The notes below the pieces were generated by a model. It worked only from the letters and a program-made list of their open reading frames with translations. It was not told where the DNA came from and searched no databases. Of a stretch of DNA of 64,000 nt, positions 27,664 through 35,946 are shown piece after piece (the stretch's first letter is position 1; every line of letters begins with the position of its first letter). A program made the position numbers and the translations under genes. Source of the stretch: JBJHDF01 sp050486405 (GTDB lineage Bacteria > Pseudomonadota > Gammaproteobacteria > Pseudomonadales > Cellvibrionaceae); contig JBJHDF010000020.1 of assembly GCA_050486405.1 (NCBI GenBank), forward strand, positions 15,864 through 79,863, in the 5' to 3' direction.

Positions 27664-27771
27664 AGCCTGCCGTTGGTGACGCTGATGAAACACCAGCGCT
27701 CCTCGCTGACGGGCGAAAATCTCGAGTTGCATTTGGCTGCCCCTACTACAACCGGTATTTCACCGAGCAGC

Positions 27772-27838
27772 CTGCTGGTCCACCAGGTCCCGGGCCTCGT
27801 CGTAGAGGGGCTCGCGGTCGAAGGTCAGCAGCGCGCCG
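27772..27838 (-). pseudogene. Remnant of a ctaG-like gene (direct repeat of 46061-46127)
   Basis: A 67-base segment matches the 3' part of the ctaG-like gene at 46061-46127 in the same orientation with 5 mismatches. On the minus strand it reads GALLTFDREPLYDEARDLVD against GALLTFAREPLYGEARDLAD. It has no start, stop or remaining gene context, so it is a fragment. It and the intact gene bracket the 18-kb helicase/methylase cluster. The rest of 27664-27963 shows no gene. Confidence 0.8.
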
Positions 27839-27924
27839 CCTGATTCTGAGGTACACTCCTTTGAGTACGAACGGCATCACGTCAGTGGGTGGTGCTTACT
27901 TTCAACTCCGCAATCAACATTGCC

Positions 27925-27947
27925 GGAGTAATGATAGTCATAACTCC
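27925..27947. promoter_or_regulatory. Operator-like palindrome before the helicase cluster
   Basis: GGAGTaATGA and TCATaACTCC are inverted arms (9 of 10 pairs) around a 3-base centre. The site ends 16 bases before the ATG of the first helicase gene and abuts an AAGGA ribosome-binding site (27948-27952). This is where a repressor of the cluster would bind. No regulator gene is present inside the cluster. Confidence 0.5.
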
Positions 27948-27963
27948 AAGGATATAGCCCAGC

Positions 27964-30873
27964 ATGCAAGCTCTCTATGCCCCCGGCGCACGTGTTGTTA
28001 TTCGGGATTGCGAGTGGATTGTCCGCCGGGCGGACCCAAGTGACGACGGCGGCTACATTTTGACCGTAGACGGCCTCTCCGAACTGGTGAGCGGCAAAAG
28101 CGCCCGTTTTTTGACCAAGCTGGAAGAGCAGGCCGATGCCATTCGCGTGCTCGACCCGGCTGAAACCCGCTTCGAGCAGGATCTGACCCCCGGCTTCGAG
28201 AAAAGCCGACTGTTTATCGAAACCCAGCTGCGGCAGATCACCCCGGCGGACGAGAAGATACACCTCGGTCACAAAGCCGCCATGGACCCGGTGCCCTACC
28301 AGCTGGACCCGGCCCTGCAAGCCCTCCAGCAAAACCGCCAGCGCATCCTGATTGCCGACGCCGTCGGTCTGGGTAAAACCCTGGAAGCCGGCATCCTGAT
28401 GACCGAGCTGATGCGCCGGGGCAAGGGCAAGCGCATCCTCGTGCTCACCCTCAAAAGCATGATGACCCAGTTCCAGAAGGAAATGTGGAACCGCTTCACC
28501 ATCCCGCTCACCCGGCTGGACTCCGCCGGCCTGCAACGGGTGCGCAATCAGATTCCCGGCAACCACAACCCCTTTTACTATTACGACAAATCGATCATCT
28601 CCATCGACACCCTCAAGCAGGACAACGACTACCGTCGCCACCTGGAGCAGGCCTACTGGGACATCATCGTCATCGATGAAGCCCACAACGTGGCCGAGCG
28701 GGGCAGCAGCTCCCAGCGCGCCAAGCTGGCGCAACTGCTGGCGGGCCGCTCCGACACCCTGATCATGCTCTCCGCCACGCCTCACGACGGCAAGGCGCGC
28801 TCCTTTGCCAGCCTGATGAACATGCTGGACCCAACCGCCATTTCCGATCCGGACGATTACGCCAAGGAGGACTTCCGGGACAAAGGCCTGGTCATTCGCC
28901 GCTTTAAAAAGGACATCCGCGACCAGGTACAGCAGGAATTCAAAGAACGGGTAGTCAAAGACCTCTACCTGAACGCCAGCCCGGAAGAAGAGGCCGCCTA
29001 CCAGGCCCTGCTGGACGTGCCTTTTACCTATCGCGGCGAGCACAGCGCCACCAAAAACGGCCAACTGGTGCGCATCGGCCTGCAAAAGGCCATCTTCAGC
29101 TCCCCGGCCGCAGCGGAAGTGTCGGTACAGCAACGCATCAAAAAACTCGACAACAAAACGGACACCAGTGAAGACGAACAACAGGAAATTCAGGCCCTGA
29201 ACAGCCTGCTACTGGCTCTGCGCAACATCACCCCGGCCAGCTTCCACAAATACCGGGACCTGCTCAAACTGCTTAAAAGCAGCGACTACGGTTGGAGCAA
29301 AACCGACACCGAAGACCGCCTGGTAATCTTCAGCGAGCGCATCGAAACCCTCAACTGGCTGCACCGCCAGATGCAGGGCGACCTCAAACTCAAAGACGAC
29401 GCCATCCGCATCCTCCATGGTGGCATGAGCGATATCGAGCAACAAAACATCGTCGAAGAATTCGGCAAACCGGAAAGCAAACTGCGCGTATTGCTCTGCT
29501 CCGATGTGGCCAGTGAAGGCATCAACCTGCACTACCTCTCGCACCGCTTGGTCCACTTCGATTTGCCCTGGTCGCTGATGGTGTTCCAGCAGCGCAACGG
29601 CCGGGTTGACCGCTACGGTCAGGAACGGACCCCCATCATCACCTACCTGATCAACCAGAGCGACAACCCCAAAGTGCGGGGCGACCAGCGCATCCTGGAA
29701 ATCCTCAAGAACAAAGACGAGCAGGCCTACAAAAACATCGGCGACCCGGCCACCTTTATGAAGGTACACGACGCCGATGCCGAAGAGGCCCTCACCATGG
29801 ACGCCATGGCCGAAGGCACCGATGCCAACACCTTTGATGCGCAATACCAGTCCGATGACAGCAACGAGGGCGACGACCTGCTCGCCCTGTTCCTCAACCC
29901 GGACACCGCTGCCCCAAAAACGGAGCAGGAGGCAGAGCAATACACCGTAGAGCACTACAGCCTCTTCCCCAGCGATTACGAATTCGCCCGCCAGGCCCTG
30001 GAAGCCCTCAACCGCGAGCGTAAACAGGTCAACGTCAGTCTTGGCAAAGACGGCAGCACCCTCACCCTGACACCGCCGGAGGACCTGGAATACCGCTTCC
30101 GCTTCCTGCCGCCAGAGATCCGCCCCAATGAGGGCAGCCTGGTGCTCACCGCCGACAAGCAGCGCTTTGAAGACGAGATCCGCCGCAGCCGTCAGGACGA
30201 AAACGCCTGGCCCAAGCTCCATTATTTGTGGCCCCAGCACCCGGCCATCCAGTGGCTGCAGGACAAACTGCTGGCGCAAGTGGCCCGCCACAGCGCCCCG
30301 GTGCTGGCTCTGCCGGACTCAGACACCGTAAAACAGGCTCTGCAACCGGGCGAATCCGTGTTCCTGGTCAGCGGCCTCATTCCCAACCGCAAGGCCCATC
30401 CAGTCATCTGGGAGTGGTTCGCCATCAAAACCCGGGGTGGCCAGGTAACCGCCGTGGAGCCCGCCGTAGCCTGGCTGCAAGCCCTGCAACTTGACCACAA
30501 ACTGCCCAACCGCGCCCGGCCCGTCAATCTGGACAGCCTCGAAGCCCAGCGCCAGCCGGTCATCGAGGCCGTGCGCGCACAAATGCAGCAGCGCCAGCAG
30601 CAATACACAGCCGCCCATCAGCCCGAGCTGGAACGGCAGTTGGTCGAGCTCAAGGCGCTCAAAGACCGCCAGGTCCACCAGTTGGACCTGCAGCTGCAAG
30701 GCTCCAACCAGGTCGAGCACTTCAAGGCCGCCCGCCGGGAAGAGCGCTTTAGCCGCATCGAAAAAGTCTTTGCCGACTACCAGACCTGGGTACAGGACAC
30801 CCACACCATCGAGCCGGTGCCGTTTATCCAGATCATCGCCGTATTCACCCGTGAAGCCGGGGAGCAGAGCTAA
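27964..30873 (+). CDS. SNF2-type DEAD/DEAH helicase (DrmD-like), first gene of the defence-like cluster
   Basis: 969-residue superfamily 2 ATPase. Walker A is ADAVGLGKT (Lys at about 138), Walker B is IDEAH (238-241), and motif III is LSATPHDG. Motifs V and VI are SDVASEGINL and QQRNGRVDRYGQ. The C-terminal third is charged and partly helical. Proteins of this size next to a large adenine methylase resemble DrmD of DISARM and the SNF2 proteins of helicase-methylase loci; they are thought to translocate on DNA. It is separated from the methylase gene by only 2 bases. Codon third positions are strongly C-biased compared with chromosomal neighbours, a sign of different origin. Confidence 0.9.
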   Translation: MQALYAPGARVVIRDCEWIVRRADPSDDGGYILTVDGLSELVSGKSARFLTKLEEQADAIRVLDPAETRFEQDLTPGFEKSRLFIETQLRQITPADEKIHLGHKAAMDPVPYQLDPALQALQQNRQRILIADAVGLGKTLEAGILMTELMRRGKGKRILVLTLKSMMTQFQKEMWNRFTIPLTRLDSAGLQRVRNQIPGNHNPFYYYDKSIISIDTLKQDNDYRRHLEQAYWDIIVIDEAHNVAERGSSSQRAKLAQLLAGRSDTLIMLSATPHDGKARSFASLMNMLDPTAISDPDDYAKEDFRDKGLVIRRFKKDIRDQVQQEFKERVVKDLYLNASPEEEAAYQALLDVPFTYRGEHSATKNGQLVRIGLQKAIFSSPAAAEVSVQQRIKKLDNKTDTSEDEQQEIQALNSLLLALRNITPASFHKYRDLLKLLKSSDYGWSKTDTEDRLVIFSERIETLNWLHRQMQGDLKLKDDAIRILHGGMSDIEQQNIVEEFGKPESKLRVLLCSDVASEGINLHYLSHRLVHFDLPWSLMVFQQRNGRVDRYGQERTPIITYLINQSDNPKVRGDQRILEILKNKDEQAYKNIGDPATFMKVHDADAEEALTMDAMAEGTDANTFDAQYQSDDSNEGDDLLALFLNPDTAAPKTEQEAEQYTVEHYSLFPSDYEFARQALEALNRERKQVNVSLGKDGSTLTLTPPEDLEYRFRFLPPEIRPNEGSLVLTADKQRFEDEIRRSRQDENAWPKLHYLWPQHPAIQWLQDKLLAQVARHSAPVLALPDSDTVKQALQPGESVFLVSGLIPNRKAHPVIWEWFAIKTRGGQVTAVEPAVAWLQALQLDHKLPNRARPVNLDSLEAQRQPVIEAVRAQMQQRQQQYTAAHQPELERQLVELKALKDRQVHQLDLQLQGSNQVEHFKAARREERFSRIEKVFADYQTWVQDTHTIEPVPFIQIIAVFTREAGEQS

Positions 30874-30875
30874 CC

Positions 30876-31898
30876 ATGGCCGTACAAGACACCGCCGCCA
30901 CCTTCATTGGTTTAACCAACGACAACGAATTCTTTAGCGCCCACTACCTGGCCGAAGTCTTCCAGGGCGACTTTGCCGACACCATCAAAGACTGGGAAGC
31001 CCGCGAGGAGCAGGCCAAAGCCGCCGGCGCGGAAGCCACCACACCCCATCGCGGCCTGCGCAACCTCAACCAGCGTTACTTCGCCCTGCGCCACAAACTC
31101 AAAACCGAGCGCAACGCCGCCGAGCGCATCCGCCTGCAGCGGGAATTCTACCAAGACCTGATGGCCGTACTCGGCCTGCCCTGGCAGGCGCAAAACCGCA
31201 CCGTGGCCGCCAACACCGAACTGCCCGTACTCAGCGCCCTGGGCGACCAGCTTTGGGTGCTGGGCGCTCTGGATGCCAACAACGAAGGGGAAGACCCGCT
31301 GTCACTGAAACTGCACAGCAACCAGTTCTTCGGCCCCGGCCCCCACCACGACCGGCTGAAAAACACCGACTGGTACAGCATCCTCAACGAGGTGGTCTTC
31401 CGCCAGAACAGCCCCTACAACGAAAACCCACCCCGCTGGGTACTGCTGATCAGCGACCGCCAGGGCATCCTCATCGACCGCTACAAATGGTCCCAAAACC
31501 GCATGTTGCGCTTCGACTGGGAAGACATCCTCGGCCGGCGCGACGACAAAACCCTCAAGGCCACCGCCGTGCTCCTGCACCGGGAAAGCCTCGCTCCAGA
31601 AGAAGGGCAGTGCCGGCTGGACAGTCTGGACGAAAACAGCCACAAACACGCCTTCGCCGTCTCCGACGACCTCAAGTACGCTCTGCGCCAGGCCATTGAA
31701 GCCCTGGGCAACGAAGCCGCCGCGCAACTCATCGAGCAGGCCCGCGAGCGCAAAGAAGGCATCTACAGCGGCAGCAACGCCCTGGACCCGGACCAGCTCT
31801 CCAAGGAATGCCTGCGCTACATGTACCGCATTCTGTTCCTGTTCTACATCGAGGCCCGGCCCGAGCTCGGCTACCTGCCCGCCGAAGACGAAACCTAG
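30876..31898 (+). CDS. Eco57I-type DNA methylase, N-terminal fragment ended by in-frame amber codon
   Basis: 340-residue N-terminal part of a large class I DNA methylase/restriction-type protein. The frame ends at a TAG (31896-31898) after PAEDET. The very next codons, in the same frame, continue RNGYSLDSLRDLEM without loss, so a single nonsense change interrupts a 1660-codon gene (30876-35855). This fragment holds the helical N-terminal domain and no catalytic motif. It directly follows the helicase. It could be a real inactivation, a read-through site or a sequence error. Confidence 0.85.
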   Translation: MAVQDTAATFIGLTNDNEFFSAHYLAEVFQGDFADTIKDWEAREEQAKAAGAEATTPHRGLRNLNQRYFALRHKLKTERNAAERIRLQREFYQDLMAVLGLPWQAQNRTVAANTELPVLSALGDQLWVLGALDANNEGEDPLSLKLHSNQFFGPGPHHDRLKNTDWYSILNEVVFRQNSPYNENPPRWVLLISDRQGILIDRYKWSQNRMLRFDWEDILGRRDDKTLKATAVLLHRESLAPEEGQCRLDSLDENSHKHAFAVSDDLKYALRQAIEALGNEAAAQLIEQARERKEGIYSGSNALDPDQLSKECLRYMYRILFLFYIEARPELGYLPAEDET

Positions 31899-31937
31899 CG
31901 CAACGGCTACAGCCTGGACAGCCTGCGCGATCTGGAA

Positions 31938-34900
31938 ATGGTGCGCCTCACCACCGAAGACAGCCGCCAGGGCCACTACCTGCACCACAGCCTGCAACGC
32001 ATGTTCAGCCTGATCTACCACGGCTACCGCAGCACCTATCTCCACCAGGGCGGTGCGCCGGCCTTTACCTTGCAGGGGCTCGACAGCCACCTGTTCGACC
32101 CGGCCAAAACCCCGCTGCTGAACCGCGTCACCTTCAGCAACGAGACCCTGCAGCAGGTCATCCGCTCCATGTCGTTGACGAGACCACAAAAAGGCAAAAA
32201 GCGCCGTGGCCGCGTCAGCTACACCCAGCTCGGCATCAACCAGCTGGGCGCCGTGTACGAAGCCCTGCTCAGCTACCGGGGCTTCTTCGCCAGTGAAGAC
32301 CTGTACGAAGTCGCCCCCAAAGGCCAGAACATCAACCCGGACGAACTGGACACCGGCTACTTCGTCACCCAAAGCCAACTCGACGAATTCGACGATAAAG
32401 AACGCGTCTACGACCTGGTCGACGCCAAAAAAAGCCTGCGCATCCACCCCAAAGGCAAATTCATCTACCGCATGGCCGGGCGGGACCGGGAAAAGTCCGC
32501 CAGCTACTACACCCCGGAGGTGCTCACCAAAAGCCTGGTAAAATACACCCTTAAAGAGCGCCTGACGGAAGAGGTAACGGCGGATGAGATTCTCGACCTC
32601 ACGGTATGCGAGCCCGCCATGGGCAGCGCCGCCTTCTTGAACGAAGCCGTCAACCAGCTCAGTGAGGCCTACCTCACCCGCAAACAACAGGAGCTGGGCC
32701 AGCGCATCCCCCACGAGCACTACCAGCGCGAGCTCCAGCGGGTCAAAATGCACATCGCCGACCACAACGTCTACGGGGTGGACCTCAACCCCATCGCCGT
32801 CGAACTGGCGGAAGTCTCCCTCTGGCTCAACGCCCTCAGCGGCGAACACCAGGTTCCCTGGTTTGGCTATCAGTTATTTACCGGCAACAGCCTGATCGGC
32901 GCCCGGCGCGAGGTGTACCCCACCATCGCCCTGAAAAAACAAGCCAAAGACGGCCTCTGGTACAACAACGCCCCGCGCCGCCTCAGCCCGGAAAGCCTGC
33001 TGCAAAAAGAAAGTGGCGAAGGCGCCCGGCGCGACAATGAAATCTATCACTTCCTGCTCCCCGACCCCGGCATGGTCGGCTACAACGACAAAGTCGCCAA
33101 ACAACTGCGGCCCGACGCCTTTAAAAAAATCAAGGACTGGAAAAAAACCTTCTGCGCCCCCCTGGACGAGCACGAACTGGCCACCCTCACCAGCCTCAGC
33201 CAGGCCGTAGACCGCCTCTGGGCCGAGCACACCCGCATGCTGGCCCAGCACCGCCAGCGCACCCAGGACACCAACCCCCTGTGGGGCCAGCCCGGCGTGG
33301 CCGCCTACCACACCAGCACCAAAGACAAAGACCAACTGCACACCAGCGGCATCTTTAACACCAACGCCCGCATCGCCTCGCCCTACCGCCGTCTCAAGCT
33401 GGCCATGGACTACTGGTGCGCCCTCTGGTTCTGGCCCCTGGACAAAGTAGACCAACTGCCGGACCGGCAAAAATGGCTGTTCGACCTCAACACCATCCTC
33501 AACAGCGCCGGCACCTTCAATTTCGGCCCGGAACAGGAAGGCCTGTTCAGCGCACAAGCAGGGCAGGGCGACGATGCCGACCATCAATGGGCCAAACCCA
33601 TCGACGACCTCTTCGCCGCCGACGAAGCCCAGCAGGCCCTGAGCGCCCAAAACCGGCCCGAGACTCAGGCCGCCCGCGACGTCAGCTCCCAGCAGGGCGA
33701 GCTCAACCTGGAAAAACTGTTCAAAAACCCGTTTTTCGCCACCCTCAAACTCGCCAACCAATTGGGTGAGCAGTACCGCTTCTTTCATTGGGAGCTGGCC
33801 TTCGCCGATATCTTTGCCAAGCGCGGCGGCTTCGACATCACCCTGGGTAACCCGCCCTGGCGCAAGGTGGAATGGCAGGAAGGTGGCATCCTCGGCGACC
33901 ACAATCCGGCCTTTGTGTTGCACAAACTCAGCGCCAAGCAACTGACCGACGAGCGCGAAGCAGCATTCGAACGTAGCCCGCAATTGCAGCAGGCCTGGTT
34001 TGCCGAACTGGCGGAAGCGGAAGGCTCGCAGGCGTTTTTGAATGCCACCCAGAACTACCCGCAGCTCGCCGGGCAAAAGGCCAATCTGTACAAATGCTTC
34101 CTGCCCCGGGCCTGGGCTAATGTGAACGGGTGGGGGGTGAGTGGCTTTTTGCACCCGGAAGGGATATACGATGATCCCAAGGGTGGGGAATTCCGGCGGG
34201 AGGTGTATCGCCGTTTGCGGGCGCACTTCCAGTACGCGAATGAAGTGAAGCTGTTTGCTGAAGTGGATAACCACACACGCTACAGCCAGAACATTTATGG
34301 CCCGGTCGGAGAGCCTAAGTTCTACAACATATCCAACCTGTTCGTGCCTCAGACGGTTGACTACTCATTCAGTCATGACGGGCAAGGGCCGGTACCGGGA
34401 ATCAAGGAAGAAGTAGAGCTGCCTGACGGTCGGGTTAAAGTGAAATGGGGGTTCGACGGCCACCGCGACCGCATTATCGAAGTCGGCCAGCACGAACTGG
34501 CCCTGTTCGCCCAGCTCTACGACGAAGCCGGCACCGATGCCCTGGAAGCCCGGCTGCCAGCCCTACACGCCCAGCAGTTGATGGCGGTACTGGATAAATT
34601 CGCCGCCCAGCCCCGGCGGCTGGGGGACCTGAAAGGGCAATACTACTCCACACAACACTGGAACGAAGTCAACTCCCAGCAAGACGGCACCATGAAGCGA
34701 GAAACCCGGTTCCCGGAAAACCCGGACCAATGGATACTCTCCGGCCCCCATTTCTTCGTTGGCAACCCGTTCTACAACACCCCGCGGGCAGTGTGTGACA
34801 CCAACAAGGCCTACGACAAACTCGACCTGCAAACCCTGCCGGACGACTACCTGCCGCGCACCAACTACATCCCCGCCTGCGACCCCGCCACCTACCGCGA

Positions 34901-35855
34901 CCGCACCCCGCGCGTGCCCTGGGTGGAGGAGGGTGAGCAGCAGGGGAGGTTAGTGACGGAGTATTATCGGTTTGTCACCAAGTTTCAGATTGGCCAAGGC
35001 TCCGAAAGATCACTATTAACGGCAATCGCTCAGAAAAAAGCTGCACACATTAATACAGTCGTCTCTGCAGTATTTAAAGAAAGCAAAGACTTGCTGGCAA
35101 TCCAAAGTTGTTGTTCAAGTCTGGTTTATGACTTCTTTGCAAAATCCTCTGGAATGCCGACTTTCCTGAGTTTACGTCGCGCGTTGTCTTTTCCAATATC
35201 ACTTGCAGATGAACTGATATTACGGACTCTTTGTTTGTCATCATTGACAACAGGGTATGCCGACCTCTGGCAATCCAACTGGCAAGACAACTTCCGCCAA
35301 CAACACTGGGCCACTCGCGAACCCATCGCCGCGCTGCCGCAGGACTTCTTCGCCAACCTCACCCCCGAGTGGCAACGCGACAACGCCCTGCGCACCGACT
35401 ACGCCCGCCGCCAGGCCCTGGTAGAAATCGACGTCCTCGTCGCCCAGGCCCTCGGCCTCACCCTGGAAGAACTGCTCACCATCTACCGCGTCCAGTTCCC
35501 CGTCATGCGCCAGTACGAAGCCGACACCTGGTACGACCAAACCGGCCGCATCGTCTTCACCCCCAGCAAAGGCCTCGTCGGCGTCGGCCTGCCCAGAAAA
35601 GCCAACAAAAAAGAACTCGCGGAAGGTACCGCCTACACCATAGACACACCCGAAACAAAAGAACACAACATCCCCCTCGGCTGGGAAGATATCCAACACC
35701 TGCAAGAGGGCACAATAACCAAAACCTGCCAGGACGACACCCTGCCCGGCGGCCCAACCGAGCGCACCGTCCAATACCAGGCCCCCTTCTTCAAACCCGA
35801 CCGGGAAGAAGACTATCGGATAGCCTGGGAAGTGTTTGCTGGGCGCCCCTTATAA
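31938..35855 (+). CDS. Eco57I-type DNA adenine methylase, catalytic fragment downstream of the amber codon
   Basis: 1305 residues from the first ATG after the amber codon, in the same frame as the fragment before it. Cofactor-binding motif I is CEPAMGSAAFL (about residue 579 of the joined protein). VDLNPIAVELAEVSLWLNAL follows, and the catalytic motif IV is GNPPW (about 992). These define an N6-adenine methylase of the Eco57I/PglX/DrmMI type. The remainder should hold the target-recognition domain. The ATG has no good ribosome-binding site, so this part may not be made alone. A distinctly AT-rich patch (about 34980-35265) lies in the C-terminal region. Confidence 0.88.
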   Translation: MVRLTTEDSRQGHYLHHSLQRMFSLIYHGYRSTYLHQGGAPAFTLQGLDSHLFDPAKTPLLNRVTFSNETLQQVIRSMSLTRPQKGKKRRGRVSYTQLGINQLGAVYEALLSYRGFFASEDLYEVAPKGQNINPDELDTGYFVTQSQLDEFDDKERVYDLVDAKKSLRIHPKGKFIYRMAGRDREKSASYYTPEVLTKSLVKYTLKERLTEEVTADEILDLTVCEPAMGSAAFLNEAVNQLSEAYLTRKQQELGQRIPHEHYQRELQRVKMHIADHNVYGVDLNPIAVELAEVSLWLNALSGEHQVPWFGYQLFTGNSLIGARREVYPTIALKKQAKDGLWYNNAPRRLSPESLLQKESGEGARRDNEIYHFLLPDPGMVGYNDKVAKQLRPDAFKKIKDWKKTFCAPLDEHELATLTSLSQAVDRLWAEHTRMLAQHRQRTQDTNPLWGQPGVAAYHTSTKDKDQLHTSGIFNTNARIASPYRRLKLAMDYWCALWFWPLDKVDQLPDRQKWLFDLNTILNSAGTFNFGPEQEGLFSAQAGQGDDADHQWAKPIDDLFAADEAQQALSAQNRPETQAARDVSSQQGELNLEKLFKNPFFATLKLANQLGEQYRFFHWELAFADIFAKRGGFDITLGNPPWRKVEWQEGGILGDHNPAFVLHKLSAKQLTDEREAAFERSPQLQQAWFAELAEAEGSQAFLNATQNYPQLAGQKANLYKCFLPRAWANVNGWGVSGFLHPEGIYDDPKGGEFRREVYRRLRAHFQYANEVKLFAEVDNHTRYSQNIYGPVGEPKFYNISNLFVPQTVDYSFSHDGQGPVPGIKEEVELPDGRVKVKWGFDGHRDRIIEVGQHELALFAQLYDEAGTDALEARLPALHAQQLMAVLDKFAAQPRRLGDLKGQYYSTQHWNEVNSQQDGTMKRETRFPENPDQWILSGPHFFVGNPFYNTPRAVCDTNKAYDKLDLQTLPDDYLPRTNYIPACDPATYRDRTPRVPWVEEGEQQGRLVTEYYRFVTKFQIGQGSERSLLTAIAQKKAAHINTVVSAVFKESKDLLAIQSCCSSLVYDFFAKSSGMPTFLSLRRALSFPISLADELILRTLCLSSLTTGYADLWQSNWQDNFRQQHWATREPIAALPQDFFANLTPEWQRDNALRTDYARRQALVEIDVLVAQALGLTLEELLTIYRVQFPVMRQYEADTWYDQTGRIVFTPSKGLVGVGLPRKANKKELAEGTAYTIDTPETKEHNIPLGWEDIQHLQEGTITKTCQDDTLPGGPTERTVQYQAPFFKPDREEDYRIAWEVFAGRPL

Positions 35856-35946
35856 TGCGGGCAATTGGGTTTATTATCTTCTTGTAAATCAATAGGATAG
35901 AAACTATTATAAGCTAAGGTAATAATTTTTATATTAGGTGATTTCA

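Noticed and set aside
27664..27771. Attachment site or tRNA fragment at the left edge of the cluster
   Set aside because: No tRNA-like fold and no integrase gene were found; only the ctaG fragment is identifiable.
31302..32849. Antisense open frame of about 515 codons over the methylase
   Set aside because: It has low-complexity Val/Ala/Gly/Phe composition typical of reverse-strand reading in GC-rich genes, with no motif.
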